A stretch of 64,000 nucleotides of DNA from assembly GCA_902386205.1 (NCBI GenBank), contig CABMIH010000057.1, positions 62,001-126,000 of the forward strand. Reading direction: 5' to 3'. Below are positions 1-8,182 of this stretch, piece by piece. Every line of letters begins with the position of its first letter. Positions within the stretch are counted from its first letter, which is position 1. The DNA comes from an uncultured archaeon (GTDB taxonomy: Archaea > Halobacteriota > Methanosarcinia > Methanosarcinales > Methanoperedenaceae). Position numbers and translations under genes: made by a program. The notes under the pieces were generated by a model that saw only the letters and a list, made by a program, of their open reading frames with translations, did no database searches and was not told where the DNA came from.

Positions 1-112
1 GAAATTCAAGAATTATTACTCAATAAATCTTGCAAACTATATGGTGCAGGATGCATACCTCACGCACCCGCAGGTCGTTAAGGCCGGAGTTATCCCTGTG
101 GAGGTGAGCTAA
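1..112 (+). CDS. C-terminal end of a formylmethanofuran dehydrogenase subunit, probably FwdA (partial)
   Basis: The frame that starts at base 2 is open to a TAA at 110-112 and ends in the residues VIPVEVS, so the last 36 codons of an upstream gene lie here. The next gene, fwdC, starts one base later. In Methanosarcinales the amidohydrolase-like subunit A is usually encoded directly before subunit C, so this is most likely the end of fwdA. The assignment rests on gene order and the tight spacing; the short tail itself has no diagnostic motif. Confidence 0.6.
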   Translation, partial: KFKNYYSINLANYMVQDAYLTHPQVVKAGVIPVEVS

Positions 113-113
113 A

Positions 114-872
114 ATGCAGACAGTAACATTAAAACCCAAAAAAGAAATAAAAATATCGGTTGAAGCTGAGAATATCTCACCCGATAGATTCGCAGGCAAA
201 TCCGAAAGCGAGATAAAGGCCATAGAAACCTGGATGGGAAATCAGAGGACAACGCTTGGAGACCTTTTTTCCATCAATGTTGAAGGGTCAGGCGCTGCTG
301 CGGACACTAAAATCGTTATGGAAGGCGATTTCTCGCGCATCAAGAGGATCGGTGAAGGTATGACGGGCGGGCTTATAATCATCAAAGGAAACGTTGACAT
401 GCATCTTGGCGCCAAAATGAACGGCGGTAAAATTACCGTATCAGGAAACGCCGATTCCTGGGCAGGAAGGGAAATGAAAGGCGGCGAGATAATCATCGAA
501 GGGGATGCAGGATATTACCTCGGAGGAGGAGCAAGGGGTGAGACATGCGGCATGCGCGGAGGAAAGATCACGGTTATGGGCAATGCCCTTGATTATGTTG
601 GTGATCACATGTGCGGCGGCGAGATTGTCGTTAAGGGCAACGCGGGGATACTTCCCGGCCTGAGCAACAACGGCGGAAAGATCGTGATCGAGGGCAATAC
701 CAGCAGGCCCGGAAGCGAGATGGCCAAAGGCACGATAATTGTCAACGGGACAGTAGAAGAAATGATGCCTGTTTTCAAGCTTGAAGGCAATGAAGCTGTG
801 GACGGTGTCACTTACAGGAAATATACCGGCGATGTCATTATCTCAGGGAAAGGGCTGCTGTACGTCAAGTAA
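114..872 (+). CDS. fwdC: Formylmethanofuran dehydrogenase subunit C (GXGXG beta-helix protein)
   Basis: This is a subunit of the tungsten/molybdenum formylmethanofuran dehydrogenase, the cytoplasmic enzyme that interconverts CO2 plus methanofuran and formylmethanofuran at one end of the methanogenesis or reverse-methanogenesis pathway. The 252-residue protein has a short N-terminal lead and then a GXGXG domain. From about residue 75 onward, turns such as MTGGLIIIKGN, MNGGKITVSGN, MKGGEIIIEGD and MCGGEIVVKGN recur about every 20 residues and form the coils of a right-handed beta-helix. Length matches FwdC/FmdC. It follows the upstream gene with a one-base gap after a GGAGGTGAGC ribosome-binding segment. 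A hairpin with a T-run follows, so it appears to be the last gene of its operon; subunits B and D are not to its right. Confidence 0.93.
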   Translation: MQTVTLKPKKEIKISVEAENISPDRFAGKSESEIKAIETWMGNQRTTLGDLFSINVEGSGAAADTKIVMEGDFSRIKRIGEGMTGGLIIIKGNVDMHLGAKMNGGKITVSGNADSWAGREMKGGEIIIEGDAGYYLGGGARGETCGMRGGKITVMGNALDYVGDHMCGGEIVVKGNAGILPGLSNNGGKIVIEGNTSRPGSEMAKGTIIVNGTVEEMMPVFKLEGNEAVDGVTYRKYTGDVIISGKGLLYVK

Positions 873-877
873 TAAAA

Positions 878-906
878 GGCAGGTTCAGGGCCTGCCGCTT
901 TTTTAT
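878..906 (+). terminator. Hairpin plus T-tract terminator after fwdC
   Basis: A GGCAGG arm (878-883) can pair with CCTGCC (891-896) around a seven-base loop. The next bases are GC and then a run of T. It lies between the convergent ends of fwdC and the VTT protein. Archaeal termination depends mainly on the T-tract. Confidence 0.6.
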
Positions 907-911
907 TGAAT

Positions 912-1427
912 TCAAAGATATCCGGCTGAGAATTTTCCAAGATAAGCCAGCAGGATATACCTTAACGTCCTTCCGATTATACAGGCTATAATAAATCTCC
1001 ACATTTTGATACCGATACTTCCTGCGGCCAGGCCTGCCACGTCAAATAACGGGTTCGGGATAAATGCAAGGATCCCGATAGCCAGCATATCATTTCTCTC
1101 GATCCAGTCTTTATAGTTTTTGAAATTCTTATGGATTAAATTTGAAGCACCCCGCCCGGCTACGTATCCTGTAATTTCTCCTATCCCTGAGCCAAGCCCG
1201 GCTGCGATCCCGACCAGGTAAGGATTCAATACCCTGCCCATGCTGACTACCAGTGCCCAGGAGGGGACCGGGATCAATACAGTGGCTGCGCCCAATAAAG
1301 AAATTATAAAGACTCCTAAATAGCCTAAAGTCGCGAACTTTTCAAGATAGCTGCTGGCATACAGGACAATTATAACAATAAAAATCGCAAAAAGAATTTG
1401 CAGCAGGCCTTTTACTTTTTCTTGCAT
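912..1427 (-). CDS. VTT-domain (DedA/SNARE-associated-like) membrane protein
   Basis: This 171-residue integral membrane protein of the VTT/DedA/TVP38 superfamily has an N-terminal transmembrane segment at about residues 8-28. A hydrophobic re-entrant region with a proline-rich turn (LIPVPSWAL) follows, then a charged loop and the segment AFIPNPLFDVAGLAAG. This gly/pro-rich half-helix pair is typical of the family, in which characterised members move lipids or metabolites across membranes. A TM helix ends the protein. No substrate can be assigned. It is convergent with fwdC and stands alone. Upstream to 1584 I see only AT-rich promoter-like sequence. Confidence 0.8.
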   Translation of the reverse strand: MQEKVKGLLQILFAIFIVIIVLYASSYLEKFATLGYLGVFIISLLGAATVLIPVPSWALVVSMGRVLNPYLVGIAAGLGSGIGEITGYVAGRGASNLIHKNFKNYKDWIERNDMLAIGILAFIPNPLFDVAGLAAGSIGIKMWRFIIACIIGRTLRYILLAYLGKFSAGYL

Positions 1428-1584
1428 AGCTAATAGAGTTTATTTCGCCGATATAAATGTTGACATTGTGATTGTGGCGAAAGTTAGCTGATTTTCATTG
1501 AAATTTGGAAGGGTCTTGAGGAAAAAACTTTAATTGCAAGGAAATGATAGTAATATATTAAATGGATGGCACATTTGAAAGTAT

Positions 1585-2067
1585 ATGATAAAATCCGGCG
1601 GCTCTTTTTTCTTTGGAGAAACTCGCTATACCATTGGCGCGATACTCTCAATCAATGGAAGAACATATATAGCCGCAGCTGCTCATATATTTCATAAGAC
1701 AGGGAACAGGGTACAGGTAAATGGCAGAGAAGGTATTATGAAGAGATTTCTGGAAGATTTTGATGTGGCGCTGATTGAACTTCCTTCTGGTTGTGAGGCT
1801 CATATCACTGAGCTTGGCAATGCGGTTGTAATGGAAGATGCCTTGCTCATAAATGAGCAACACAGCATAGCATGTCGGGTTATCCGCGCCGGTACCTCGC
1901 TTCTTTCTCTTCTTTTTCCCTGTTTTGACATGCCGCAGCCTGGGGACAGCGGGTCGCCCATCGAGCAGGAAGGAAAAGTCATAGGGCTTCTATCCTCAGT
2001 GATGCTGAGCAACTGTACAGGAACTGCTGTGTCGTCCGAAGTTTTCCGCAACTTGAGTTTTTATTGA
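1585..2067 (+). CDS. Small trypsin-fold serine protease-like protein
   Basis: This 160-residue protein of the PA clan (chymotrypsin/trypsin fold) has no signal peptide. The three expected triad positions are visible in order: His34 in the context AAAAHIF, Asp60 in EDFDVALIEL, and Ser122 in PGDSGSPI. A following VIGLLSS strand matches the usual substrate-pocket strand. It is shorter than most secreted trypsins and lacks obvious accessory domains such as PDZ. With no leader it should act in the cytoplasm, unless an earlier start was missed; two upstream ATGs (1562, 1566) are out of frame. The substrate is unknown and the gene stands alone. Two close cysteines in FPCFDMP are near the active serine. 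Confidence 0.75.
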   Translation: MIKSGGSFFFGETRYTIGAILSINGRTYIAAAAHIFHKTGNRVQVNGREGIMKRFLEDFDVALIELPSGCEAHITELGNAVVMEDALLINEQHSIACRVIRAGTSLLSLLFPCFDMPQPGDSGSPIEQEGKVIGLLSSVMLSNCTGTAVSSEVFRNLSFY

Positions 2068-2162
2068 GATGGGATGATAATTTTCAAAAGACGACGCTGC
2101 CTCCTAAAAGCTTCCCTTACAGTGGCAGTTTGAAGTGACTTTGCCTCCATTTTACAATACAA

Positions 2163-2828
2163 TTAAGTCCTTGCCTGCCTTTTCCTTAGATTTTTGCTAA
2201 ATCTGAGCAGCGCAGTTTCAAGCTGCACTATATCTATAGAATTTTTGTACGCAAAATAGTTTAAATTTTTGATACCGAAATTTTTCATTGCTTCCCGAAC
2301 CAGTGAAGTGGGCTTTGAGTCTGCTTTTTCCCAGCAATAGCGCATATCTCTTAAGAAGATGGCTATAGTTACATCTCCTATTCCTTTACCCAGTTTTAGT
2401 TTTTTCTCCAGATCTCTGGAATCTTTTGCTTCTTGGTAGAGCTTATTCAGATCGCCGTTGTAATGCTTCCAGATATTTCCAAAAACTTCGAGAAGTTTAT
2501 CTGCAGTTTTAAAATCATAACGCGCATAGCCGCCGGTGTCTAAGATCGCTACCAGGTCGCGCCAGTCTGTACCTGAAATTTTTTCCGCTGTTGTGATGCC
2601 TCTATTTTCAAATTCCCTGTATGTTTTTTTAGCTATGTTTTCGCTTATTCTGGCAGCAAATAAAATCGAGGCAAGAAACCACTTGGAGATTTCTTCTGAA
2701 CGGCATGATTTTATGTCTATGCCAAGTTCCTCTGAGTAGGGCTTGCCGTACTTTTGAATAAGCTGTCGTATATTCATTTCTGTTGTATGTTCATTTCTTT
2801 CCATTCCCAAACCTGAATAAAACAACAT
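2163..2828 (-). CDS. Helix-hairpin-helix (HhH-GPD-like) protein, possibly DNA-repair related
   Basis: This is a 221-residue, mostly helical protein. The segment LEKKLKLGKGIGDVTIAIFLRDM (about residues 143-165) is a helix-hairpin-helix with the GxG hairpin GKGIGD, as in the endonuclease III/HhH-GPD DNA glycosylase superfamily. An upstream block, RSEEISKWFLASILFAARIS, resembles the N-terminal helix of that fold. The catalytic lysine of bifunctional glycosylases and the C-terminal iron-sulfur cysteines are not evident, so this may be a non-catalytic or divergent member. The start is uncertain: methionines at residues 9 and 18 are also possible. No operon partner is evident. Confidence 0.6.
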   Translation of the reverse strand: MLFYSGLGMERNEHTTEMNIRQLIQKYGKPYSEELGIDIKSCRSEEISKWFLASILFAARISENIAKKTYREFENRGITTAEKISGTDWRDLVAILDTGGYARYDFKTADKLLEVFGNIWKHYNGDLNKLYQEAKDSRDLEKKLKLGKGIGDVTIAIFLRDMRYCWEKADSKPTSLVREAMKNFGIKNLNYFAYKNSIDIVQLETALLRFSKNLRKRQART

Positions 2829-2992
2829 ATCTTTATGCCCGATATATTACAATATTACAGCGGCGAATATGAAAACCATTATCTTGACACAGGCTGATGC
2901 GAAGGGCGAAGAATCACGGACATCCTCATTCCTCGCAGTATGAGCCGGAATGCAGCCGTGACTCAGTATTGATGTGAAGGAGCTAAAGAAAC

Positions 2993-3775
2993 GTGATCGG
3001 GCGCTTGAAAAAACATAGTTCTATATCCAGGATGAAAATATCATTGCTCATCCTGCTGCTCATCGGATTTGCACTCGTAGCTGCGGGATGCGTTGGCAAA
3101 TCAGGAACCTTGATCGGAGAAGAAAAAACTCTCGGAAACGGAAAGGTTCGTTCGTGGGCCACATTCGACAATGATGGAAAACCGTCAGCTATTGGCGTGA
3201 CTTTTTCTGAAAGTGCACTATCCGGTTTGCCAGGAGAATCTACAACAGAATATATACTTGCACTGCCGGAAAAGGCATCGACTACGGCATTTAACCATAT
3301 CGGGCTTGGCTGGGATGCAAAGGGGCATCCACCATTGGGAATCTATGAGACGCCTCATTTTGATGTATTTTTTTACATATTAAGCCCGCAGGCACGCCAG
3401 TACATTACAGCCACGGGCCTGGACAGGGCAAATGTGGAAAAAAAACCGGAACCCGAATATATCCCGGCAGGGTATCTACCCCTCCCCGGAGGCGTCCCGA
3501 CACAAGGAGCACACTGGGTAGACCCGTACTCACCTGAATTTAACAGGCAACCGTTTACAAGGACTTTCATCTATGGATTTTATAATGGCAGGATGGTGTT
3601 TATGGGGCCGATGGTCACAAAGGATTTTCTTGAAACGAAAACGAACACTACCGATGCCATAAAACTACCTGAAAGATTTCTCAGGCTTTCCTACTATCCA
3701 ACCAGGTACAGCGTGACGTATGATGCTGTGGCCAGAGAATACACAATATCTCTTGAAGGAATGGCGCTCCGTTAA
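2993..3775 (+). CDS. Lipoprotein with TTHB210/DUF5602-like domain
   Basis: The 260-residue protein has a lipoprotein signal: a basic start, a hydrophobic stretch (ISLLILLLIGFALVA) and the lipobox AAGC at about residues 30-33, so the mature protein should be a surface-tethered lipoprotein. The body carries a conserved-looking segment, GWDAKGHPPLGIYETPHFDVFFY, which I recognise from the TTHB210-like/DUF5602 family, where the His and Asp positions are conserved. The function of that family is not established. The first start at 2993 may be too early; a methionine at residue 14 directly precedes the signal core and is the likelier start. It is convergent with the small zinc-binding protein and the stops are 5 bases apart. 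Confidence 0.65.
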   Translation: MIGRLKKHSSISRMKISLLILLLIGFALVAAGCVGKSGTLIGEEKTLGNGKVRSWATFDNDGKPSAIGVTFSESALSGLPGESTTEYILALPEKASTTAFNHIGLGWDAKGHPPLGIYETPHFDVFFYILSPQARQYITATGLDRANVEKKPEPEYIPAGYLPLPGGVPTQGAHWVDPYSPEFNRQPFTRTFIYGFYNGRMVFMGPMVTKDFLETKTNTTDAIKLPERFLRLSYYPTRYSVTYDAVAREYTISLEGMALR

Positions 3776-3780
3776 AATAC

Positions 3781-3978
3781 TTAACTGGAACCATTCTTCG
3801 GTTCATTATGCTCTTGCGTAAATCTTATTTGCACTGGCAGCTTCAACATTCCGGTGCTTTTGGCACATTGCGGATGGAAAAACTCCTCTTTACTGTTCTT
3901 TTTTAGCACGATATACTCACCTGCTATTTGCAACTCGCACCTGGTACAGATTACGGTTTTTCTTACCTGCAATTCCAC
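3781..3978 (-). CDS. Small CxxC/HxxC zinc-binding protein
   Basis: This 65-residue protein carries CTRC near the N-terminus and HPQC about 22 residues later, so it has a likely treble-clef or LIM-like zinc site with ligands C-x2-C and H-x2-C. The start is a GTG at 3976-3978 preceded by an AAGGAGAAG ribosome-binding segment. The function is unknown. It lies immediately downstream of the convergent lipoprotein gene. The 120 bases to its right (3979-4098) separate it from the end of the injection-system operon and are AT-rich. Confidence 0.6.
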   Translation of the reverse strand: MELQVRKTVICTRCELQIAGEYIVLKKNSKEEFFHPQCAKSTGMLKLPVQIRFTQEHNEPKNGSS

Positions 3979-4098
3979 CTTCTCCTTGTCAGTACAGTAA
4001 TAATCCTTTTTATTGTTTATAAAAACTCAAGCAAATAAATTTTATGATTTGATTATATGATGAGCATTTATAAAAGGATGCCTTAGACAAGGACTCCA

Positions 4099-7000
4099 TT
4101 ATCCTATCAGGTTAAGCTTCAGGGGATCCGGTTGCGGACTGATTTTATTTGAGGTTATGTTTCCAAGAAGGATCGCTGCTTTTAGATGTTCAGCACTGAT
4201 GGAACAAATCGATGCCTCTACCAGGTTCTCGAAGCATCTGTTCCCCGTAGCAGTTACGGCCCCTTCTTCGGACAAGGCGTGGGGTTGGTACCAGTCGCCT
4301 GGATAGTTCCCCGTTTCAGTTACGGCCCCTTCTTCCGAATTACTTGAAAATAATACATCAAAAACGATAGGGGTTTTATATTGTTTCAGAAAAGATAACA
4401 AGCTTTCATTGTATTTTATTTCGAGTGAACATCTGTTCCCGATAAAGGAGATATCATTCGCGCGGACACGTACATTAGAAACAATTTCTTCTTTGGAAAG
4501 TTTGTTAAGCATGCAGTCATTATACCATAAAGAATTGAATAAATTTCCCTGGAGGTCAGAAATTCCTTTTTTTTCAGAAGATAAAAAATCCATAAAAATG
4601 GTATTTGCATTCAATCCATCAATCCTGTTGTGGTTCACTGAAAAAAAACCCTTTACTTCATCGGCATACAATCCCCAGACAGATTTATTCGATAGACTGC
4701 CTGAATATGCGATCTTAATATGGTTTCCGGTTATTTCCCCTTCAATCAGATCATGAATATATACAACGGAATTTCGTTCTATTGTATCTTCCTCAAATGA
4801 TATTGCGCTTGTTTCAATCAGGTTCTGTCCCATATTCAAATATCCATTAATATAGACTTCAATTGCCATGCCATCTGAAACGATGTGGTTGTCCAGTAAT
4901 TCCAATCTGTTTGTTATACCGGCTTCTATTGCACAGCGTATGAAAGGACCTGAAATATTATTCCCCTGGATCCTGACATCGTGGCTTTGGTAAACGTATA
5001 TTGCACTTCTGTTTGAACCTTCTATTGTATTGTTACTGACAATCAATATTCCCGATTCAGTTATATTCACCCCGGAAATGGTTTTCTCTTTCATATTATC
5101 TGAAATCTTAGTCTGGATACAATTGCCGCTGATCTCAACCTGCTGCCCATTCAAGATTTCAATGTGAGCATAACTTTCCACAATCACTGATGAATCCACG
5201 TTCAACCTGTTTTCCCGGATCTTCAGTTGATCGCAGTTCACAGCATGAATCCCCGATGAAAAAGATTCTTTGTTTCCAAGATAATCAATAGTGTTATCGG
5301 AAAATTCGATATCAATTCCAGATTGAAAATGAATGGCCGATTGGCTGTTGAAAGTGTTATTCTCAATCCTCACATTTTCGCATGACAATATATTAAAACC
5401 TTGGCTTTCGCCACGCGAGATGTTATTTTTTCTCAAGAAAAGCCCATTCACTTTTTGAGAAATAAGACTTCCCGAAATCTCCAGGTTTTCAAGGGTAACG
5501 TTGCTGCATTCTGTTATCAGGATTTTCGAATTCAATCTGCTGCCGCCTGAGCAACCCCGTATTACTATATTATTCAGACCGGATATCTTAATATCTCCGT
5601 CATAAGGTTCACCTTTGAGAAGACAGATGACATCACCGTCTTTCAGATTATTGAATGTTTCGCCAATATCTCTGGCCGTTCCTACCAGAGTACAGCATCC
5701 GCTTCCTCTCTGGATTCTGCATAATGCATTCAGTGCCTGCTGGACGGTCTTAACATTTGGATCGTCTTTTAACAGACCACAGAGCGAATCGTCGTCCTTC
5801 AGGATCGGAAGATGCGTTGCGTTGAAGTCGCAAAGGAGTTTGTCAAGAATATCGGCCACACTTGAGTCTTCATCGGCATGAATATCCAATCTTGATCTGA
5901 CCGTCGGATTCGCATCTGTCCCGCATTCGGTGGGACGGTATGCAACCTCTGCGGCTATGCTTAAGCTGGCATTGAAAATCATTGAAGCCTGTTCATGGAT
6001 CGGATTGACGCCTGCGCTCTGCAAAGTTGCTGTCAAGGTCTGGCTGGAACTGCCATTGGCATCCGGCTTCCAGTAACAGGCTGCTATCCCGTCCGGACCT
6101 GCCGTGGCATTAAATGTGTTTGTGGTAGCGGGGTTTCCCAGCAGGACCTTGCTGGCTGCTACTCTGCCATTTCCTTCAGCCACAAATCTCACGACGGCGC
6201 CGTTCACAGGTCCGCATTCATTGGTCACGATCACTGCCAGCTTCTGGGGAAGAGGCTCACCGGGCATGGCTTCCTGTCCGTCACCGCACATATATGAGAA
6301 ACCTGTCAGGTGGGACAACCTGTCGATCGCATTCTGGACAGTCGTGGTTGAGCCCATACTGGTGCAGCCCTGGGGGATATAAGCAACCTGACCTGCCAAA
6401 CTGAGGTTAGCGTTAAAGAATACAGGAAGGCGGAACTCTTCATCGTGGTTGGCATCAACAAGTGTTGCTTTCACCCGCTGGTGAGGCGGTGGGTTGTCCG
6501 GCTGGCCGGGATACGGGTACGAACCCACAGTCCATTCGCATTGCGCAACGCCACTGGGATCTGTTTTAACTATCAGGGGATGAGAGTCGACAGGATCGGC
6601 TGCTGCCAGTGTGCCGCCTCCATCCTCGACCACGAATTTGACAAGGGCACCTTCCACCGGCCATTGTCCGTTTGACACCCCGACCTTCAGCGGTTCGGGA
6701 AGCTGATTTCCGGGCATCGCCTCCTGCCCGTCGCCGCCTATATAGGAAAGGCTTGTAAGTTCTGTCAGGGAAGGGAAAAGGTTGCGGCAATCTTTTATAT
6801 GTGTAAGGTCACCGCCCTCGTTAGCCTCAAGAAGCGCCAGCCTGCAATAATGATGTTTTATTCCATGAGGTCTCTGAGCTTCGGGCTCCCCTCCGACCTT
6901 GACCCAGTCGATATCAGCCGTTTCTGTCCTGGCAGGGATAAGCCAGTAATCGCCTGTTCTGTACGTCCCGGTTTCAAACCTGACCTGGATACCGTCATCC

Positions 7001-8106
7001 CCGAGCAGTACCCAGTCTTCGCCGGGTATCTGGTAGACTTTCTCCGCACCTTCTGAATCCCACATCCTTGCCTTTGGGTTCACCGGGAAATCCGCCATAT
7101 CAATGGTGCCTGTTATTGAGGCAGGATCGATAGTGAATAGTTCATCCTGGACATCTTCCAGCCTGACAAGTTTTCCGGGGAGTCCCCATAATTCGTGTAT
7201 ATCATCTGTCAGTTCAATCCACTTTCCCGCTGCGAAACAGGACAGTATGCCCCGTCCGGGGTCTATAACGGTCAGTTTGTTTCCATCCTTGATGCTTTTC
7301 CATTTTACAACAACAGTTCCATTGTCGCGGCTCCATTTGAACGTGGCTGTGTCCCTGCCGCCTCCGTCATGTATCTCCACCCTGTACAGCTGGTTCTTAA
7401 GACGGCGGTATCCGCCTCCGGATGGAAGGATGCATGGGTCCGGACCAAAGGTACCAGGATCAGTCGTTTTTGCGCTGAGCATGCCTGTGCTGCCTGCCAC
7501 CAGTGTATTGAATCGCGGGTCGTCCAGGAGACAGTTAACATCCCCTTCCGCTTCCCCGAGGCTCAACAGCTTTACCTGCCAGACTGTTTTTGCCCGGGTG
7601 GCCGTATCAGGACCTCCAAGAGCCACCTCCCTGATATTTTCGTCATCAAGATATGTGATATGCCGCTGCCAGACATCCAGGAAGGCCAGATATTTCCCGC
7701 CGGAATACACCTGTGGGTCCCTCAAAGGTATGAACGGCATGTCTGCGGTAAGATCAACATCCTCTGGAAGAGGAGGAAGGTCGGGCTGGTCCGAACCTCT
7801 GGGACTCTCCAGGTCGTTTTCACATAATATCCCGTTCACATAGATATGCCCGCGGGCGATCTCAAAATCTTTCCCGTCATCCGTAACCCTGATCTCGAAG
7901 TTCCTGTTATCATTGACCCCGGTCTTTTCATGGAATGGTGCCCCGCATTTTCCAATGACATCCTTCACGTCGGTCTCGATGTGGTAATTATTAATGTCTG
8001 CCTGCTCGTTCCAGTCCGAATCGAGCTGGACGCGACCCTGCTGCATGCGGACGCTCCTGTAATGGTTTTTCCGCTTGAATGTGGATCTGCTGAAATCTCC
8101 TTTCAT
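4099..8106 (-). CDS. eCIS fibre-like protein: DUF6519 head, two Big-1-like domains, parallel beta-helix
   Basis: This 1335-residue protein is the last gene of the eCIS operon and probably decorates the baseplate or binds the target surface. Residues 1-450 match the DUF6519 type, with the opening MKGDFSRSTF and RMQQGRVQLDSDWNEQ. Residues 454-590 and 603-735 are two homologous Ig-like domains of the Big-1/invasin type; both open with GDGQEAMPG and continue with xVxGAxVxFV. A linker with cysteines follows. From about residue 815 to 1220 short beta-rung repeats (for example SGLNNIVIRGCS, ECSNVTLENLEIS) form a pectate-lyase-like right-handed beta-helix. Near the C-terminus the heptapeptide SEEGAVT occurs at residues 1257 and 1279, a short internal duplication. 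No catalytic motif was recognised in the helix. Confidence 0.85.
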   Translation of the reverse strand: MKGDFSRSTFKRKNHYRSVRMQQGRVQLDSDWNEQADINNYHIETDVKDVIGKCGAPFHEKTGVNDNRNFEIRVTDDGKDFEIARGHIYVNGILCENDLESPRGSDQPDLPPLPEDVDLTADMPFIPLRDPQVYSGGKYLAFLDVWQRHITYLDDENIREVALGGPDTATRAKTVWQVKLLSLGEAEGDVNCLLDDPRFNTLVAGSTGMLSAKTTDPGTFGPDPCILPSGGGYRRLKNQLYRVEIHDGGGRDTATFKWSRDNGTVVVKWKSIKDGNKLTVIDPGRGILSCFAAGKWIELTDDIHELWGLPGKLVRLEDVQDELFTIDPASITGTIDMADFPVNPKARMWDSEGAEKVYQIPGEDWVLLGDDGIQVRFETGTYRTGDYWLIPARTETADIDWVKVGGEPEAQRPHGIKHHYCRLALLEANEGGDLTHIKDCRNLFPSLTELTSLSYIGGDGQEAMPGNQLPEPLKVGVSNGQWPVEGALVKFVVEDGGGTLAAADPVDSHPLIVKTDPSGVAQCEWTVGSYPYPGQPDNPPPHQRVKATLVDANHDEEFRLPVFFNANLSLAGQVAYIPQGCTSMGSTTTVQNAIDRLSHLTGFSYMCGDGQEAMPGEPLPQKLAVIVTNECGPVNGAVVRFVAEGNGRVAASKVLLGNPATTNTFNATAGPDGIAACYWKPDANGSSSQTLTATLQSAGVNPIHEQASMIFNASLSIAAEVAYRPTECGTDANPTVRSRLDIHADEDSSVADILDKLLCDFNATHLPILKDDDSLCGLLKDDPNVKTVQQALNALCRIQRGSGCCTLVGTARDIGETFNNLKDGDVICLLKGEPYDGDIKISGLNNIVIRGCSGGSRLNSKILITECSNVTLENLEISGSLISQKVNGLFLRKNNISRGESQGFNILSCENVRIENNTFNSQSAIHFQSGIDIEFSDNTIDYLGNKESFSSGIHAVNCDQLKIRENRLNVDSSVIVESYAHIEILNGQQVEISGNCIQTKISDNMKEKTISGVNITESGILIVSNNTIEGSNRSAIYVYQSHDVRIQGNNISGPFIRCAIEAGITNRLELLDNHIVSDGMAIEVYINGYLNMGQNLIETSAISFEEDTIERNSVVYIHDLIEGEITGNHIKIAYSGSLSNKSVWGLYADEVKGFFSVNHNRIDGLNANTIFMDFLSSEKKGISDLQGNLFNSLWYNDCMLNKLSKEEIVSNVRVRANDISFIGNRCSLEIKYNESLLSFLKQYKTPIVFDVLFSSNSEEGAVTETGNYPGDWYQPHALSEEGAVTATGNRCFENLVEASICSISAEHLKAAILLGNITSNKISPQPDPLKLNLIG
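4240..4340 (-). repeat. Short tandem duplication in the fibre 3' end
   Basis: A block of about 20 bases reading GTTACGGCCCCTTCTTC on the plus strand occurs near 4253 and again near 4319. It encodes the repeated peptide SEEGAVTxTGN with a 22-residue period. The copies are nearly identical in DNA, which suggests a recent duplication. Confidence 0.7.
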
Positions 8107-8182
8107 TGTCTGCCTCCAATATTATCCATTAGATTGTCAAAAAATGCTCTCCTTGTTTTCATGATTTACCTCCTTTTATCTA

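Noticed and set aside
7103..7843. Plus-strand open frame of 246 codons inside the fibre gene
   Set aside because: It is antisense to a clearly coding frame, is rich in Ser/Arg/Pro in a way typical of shadow frames, and has no recognisable motif.
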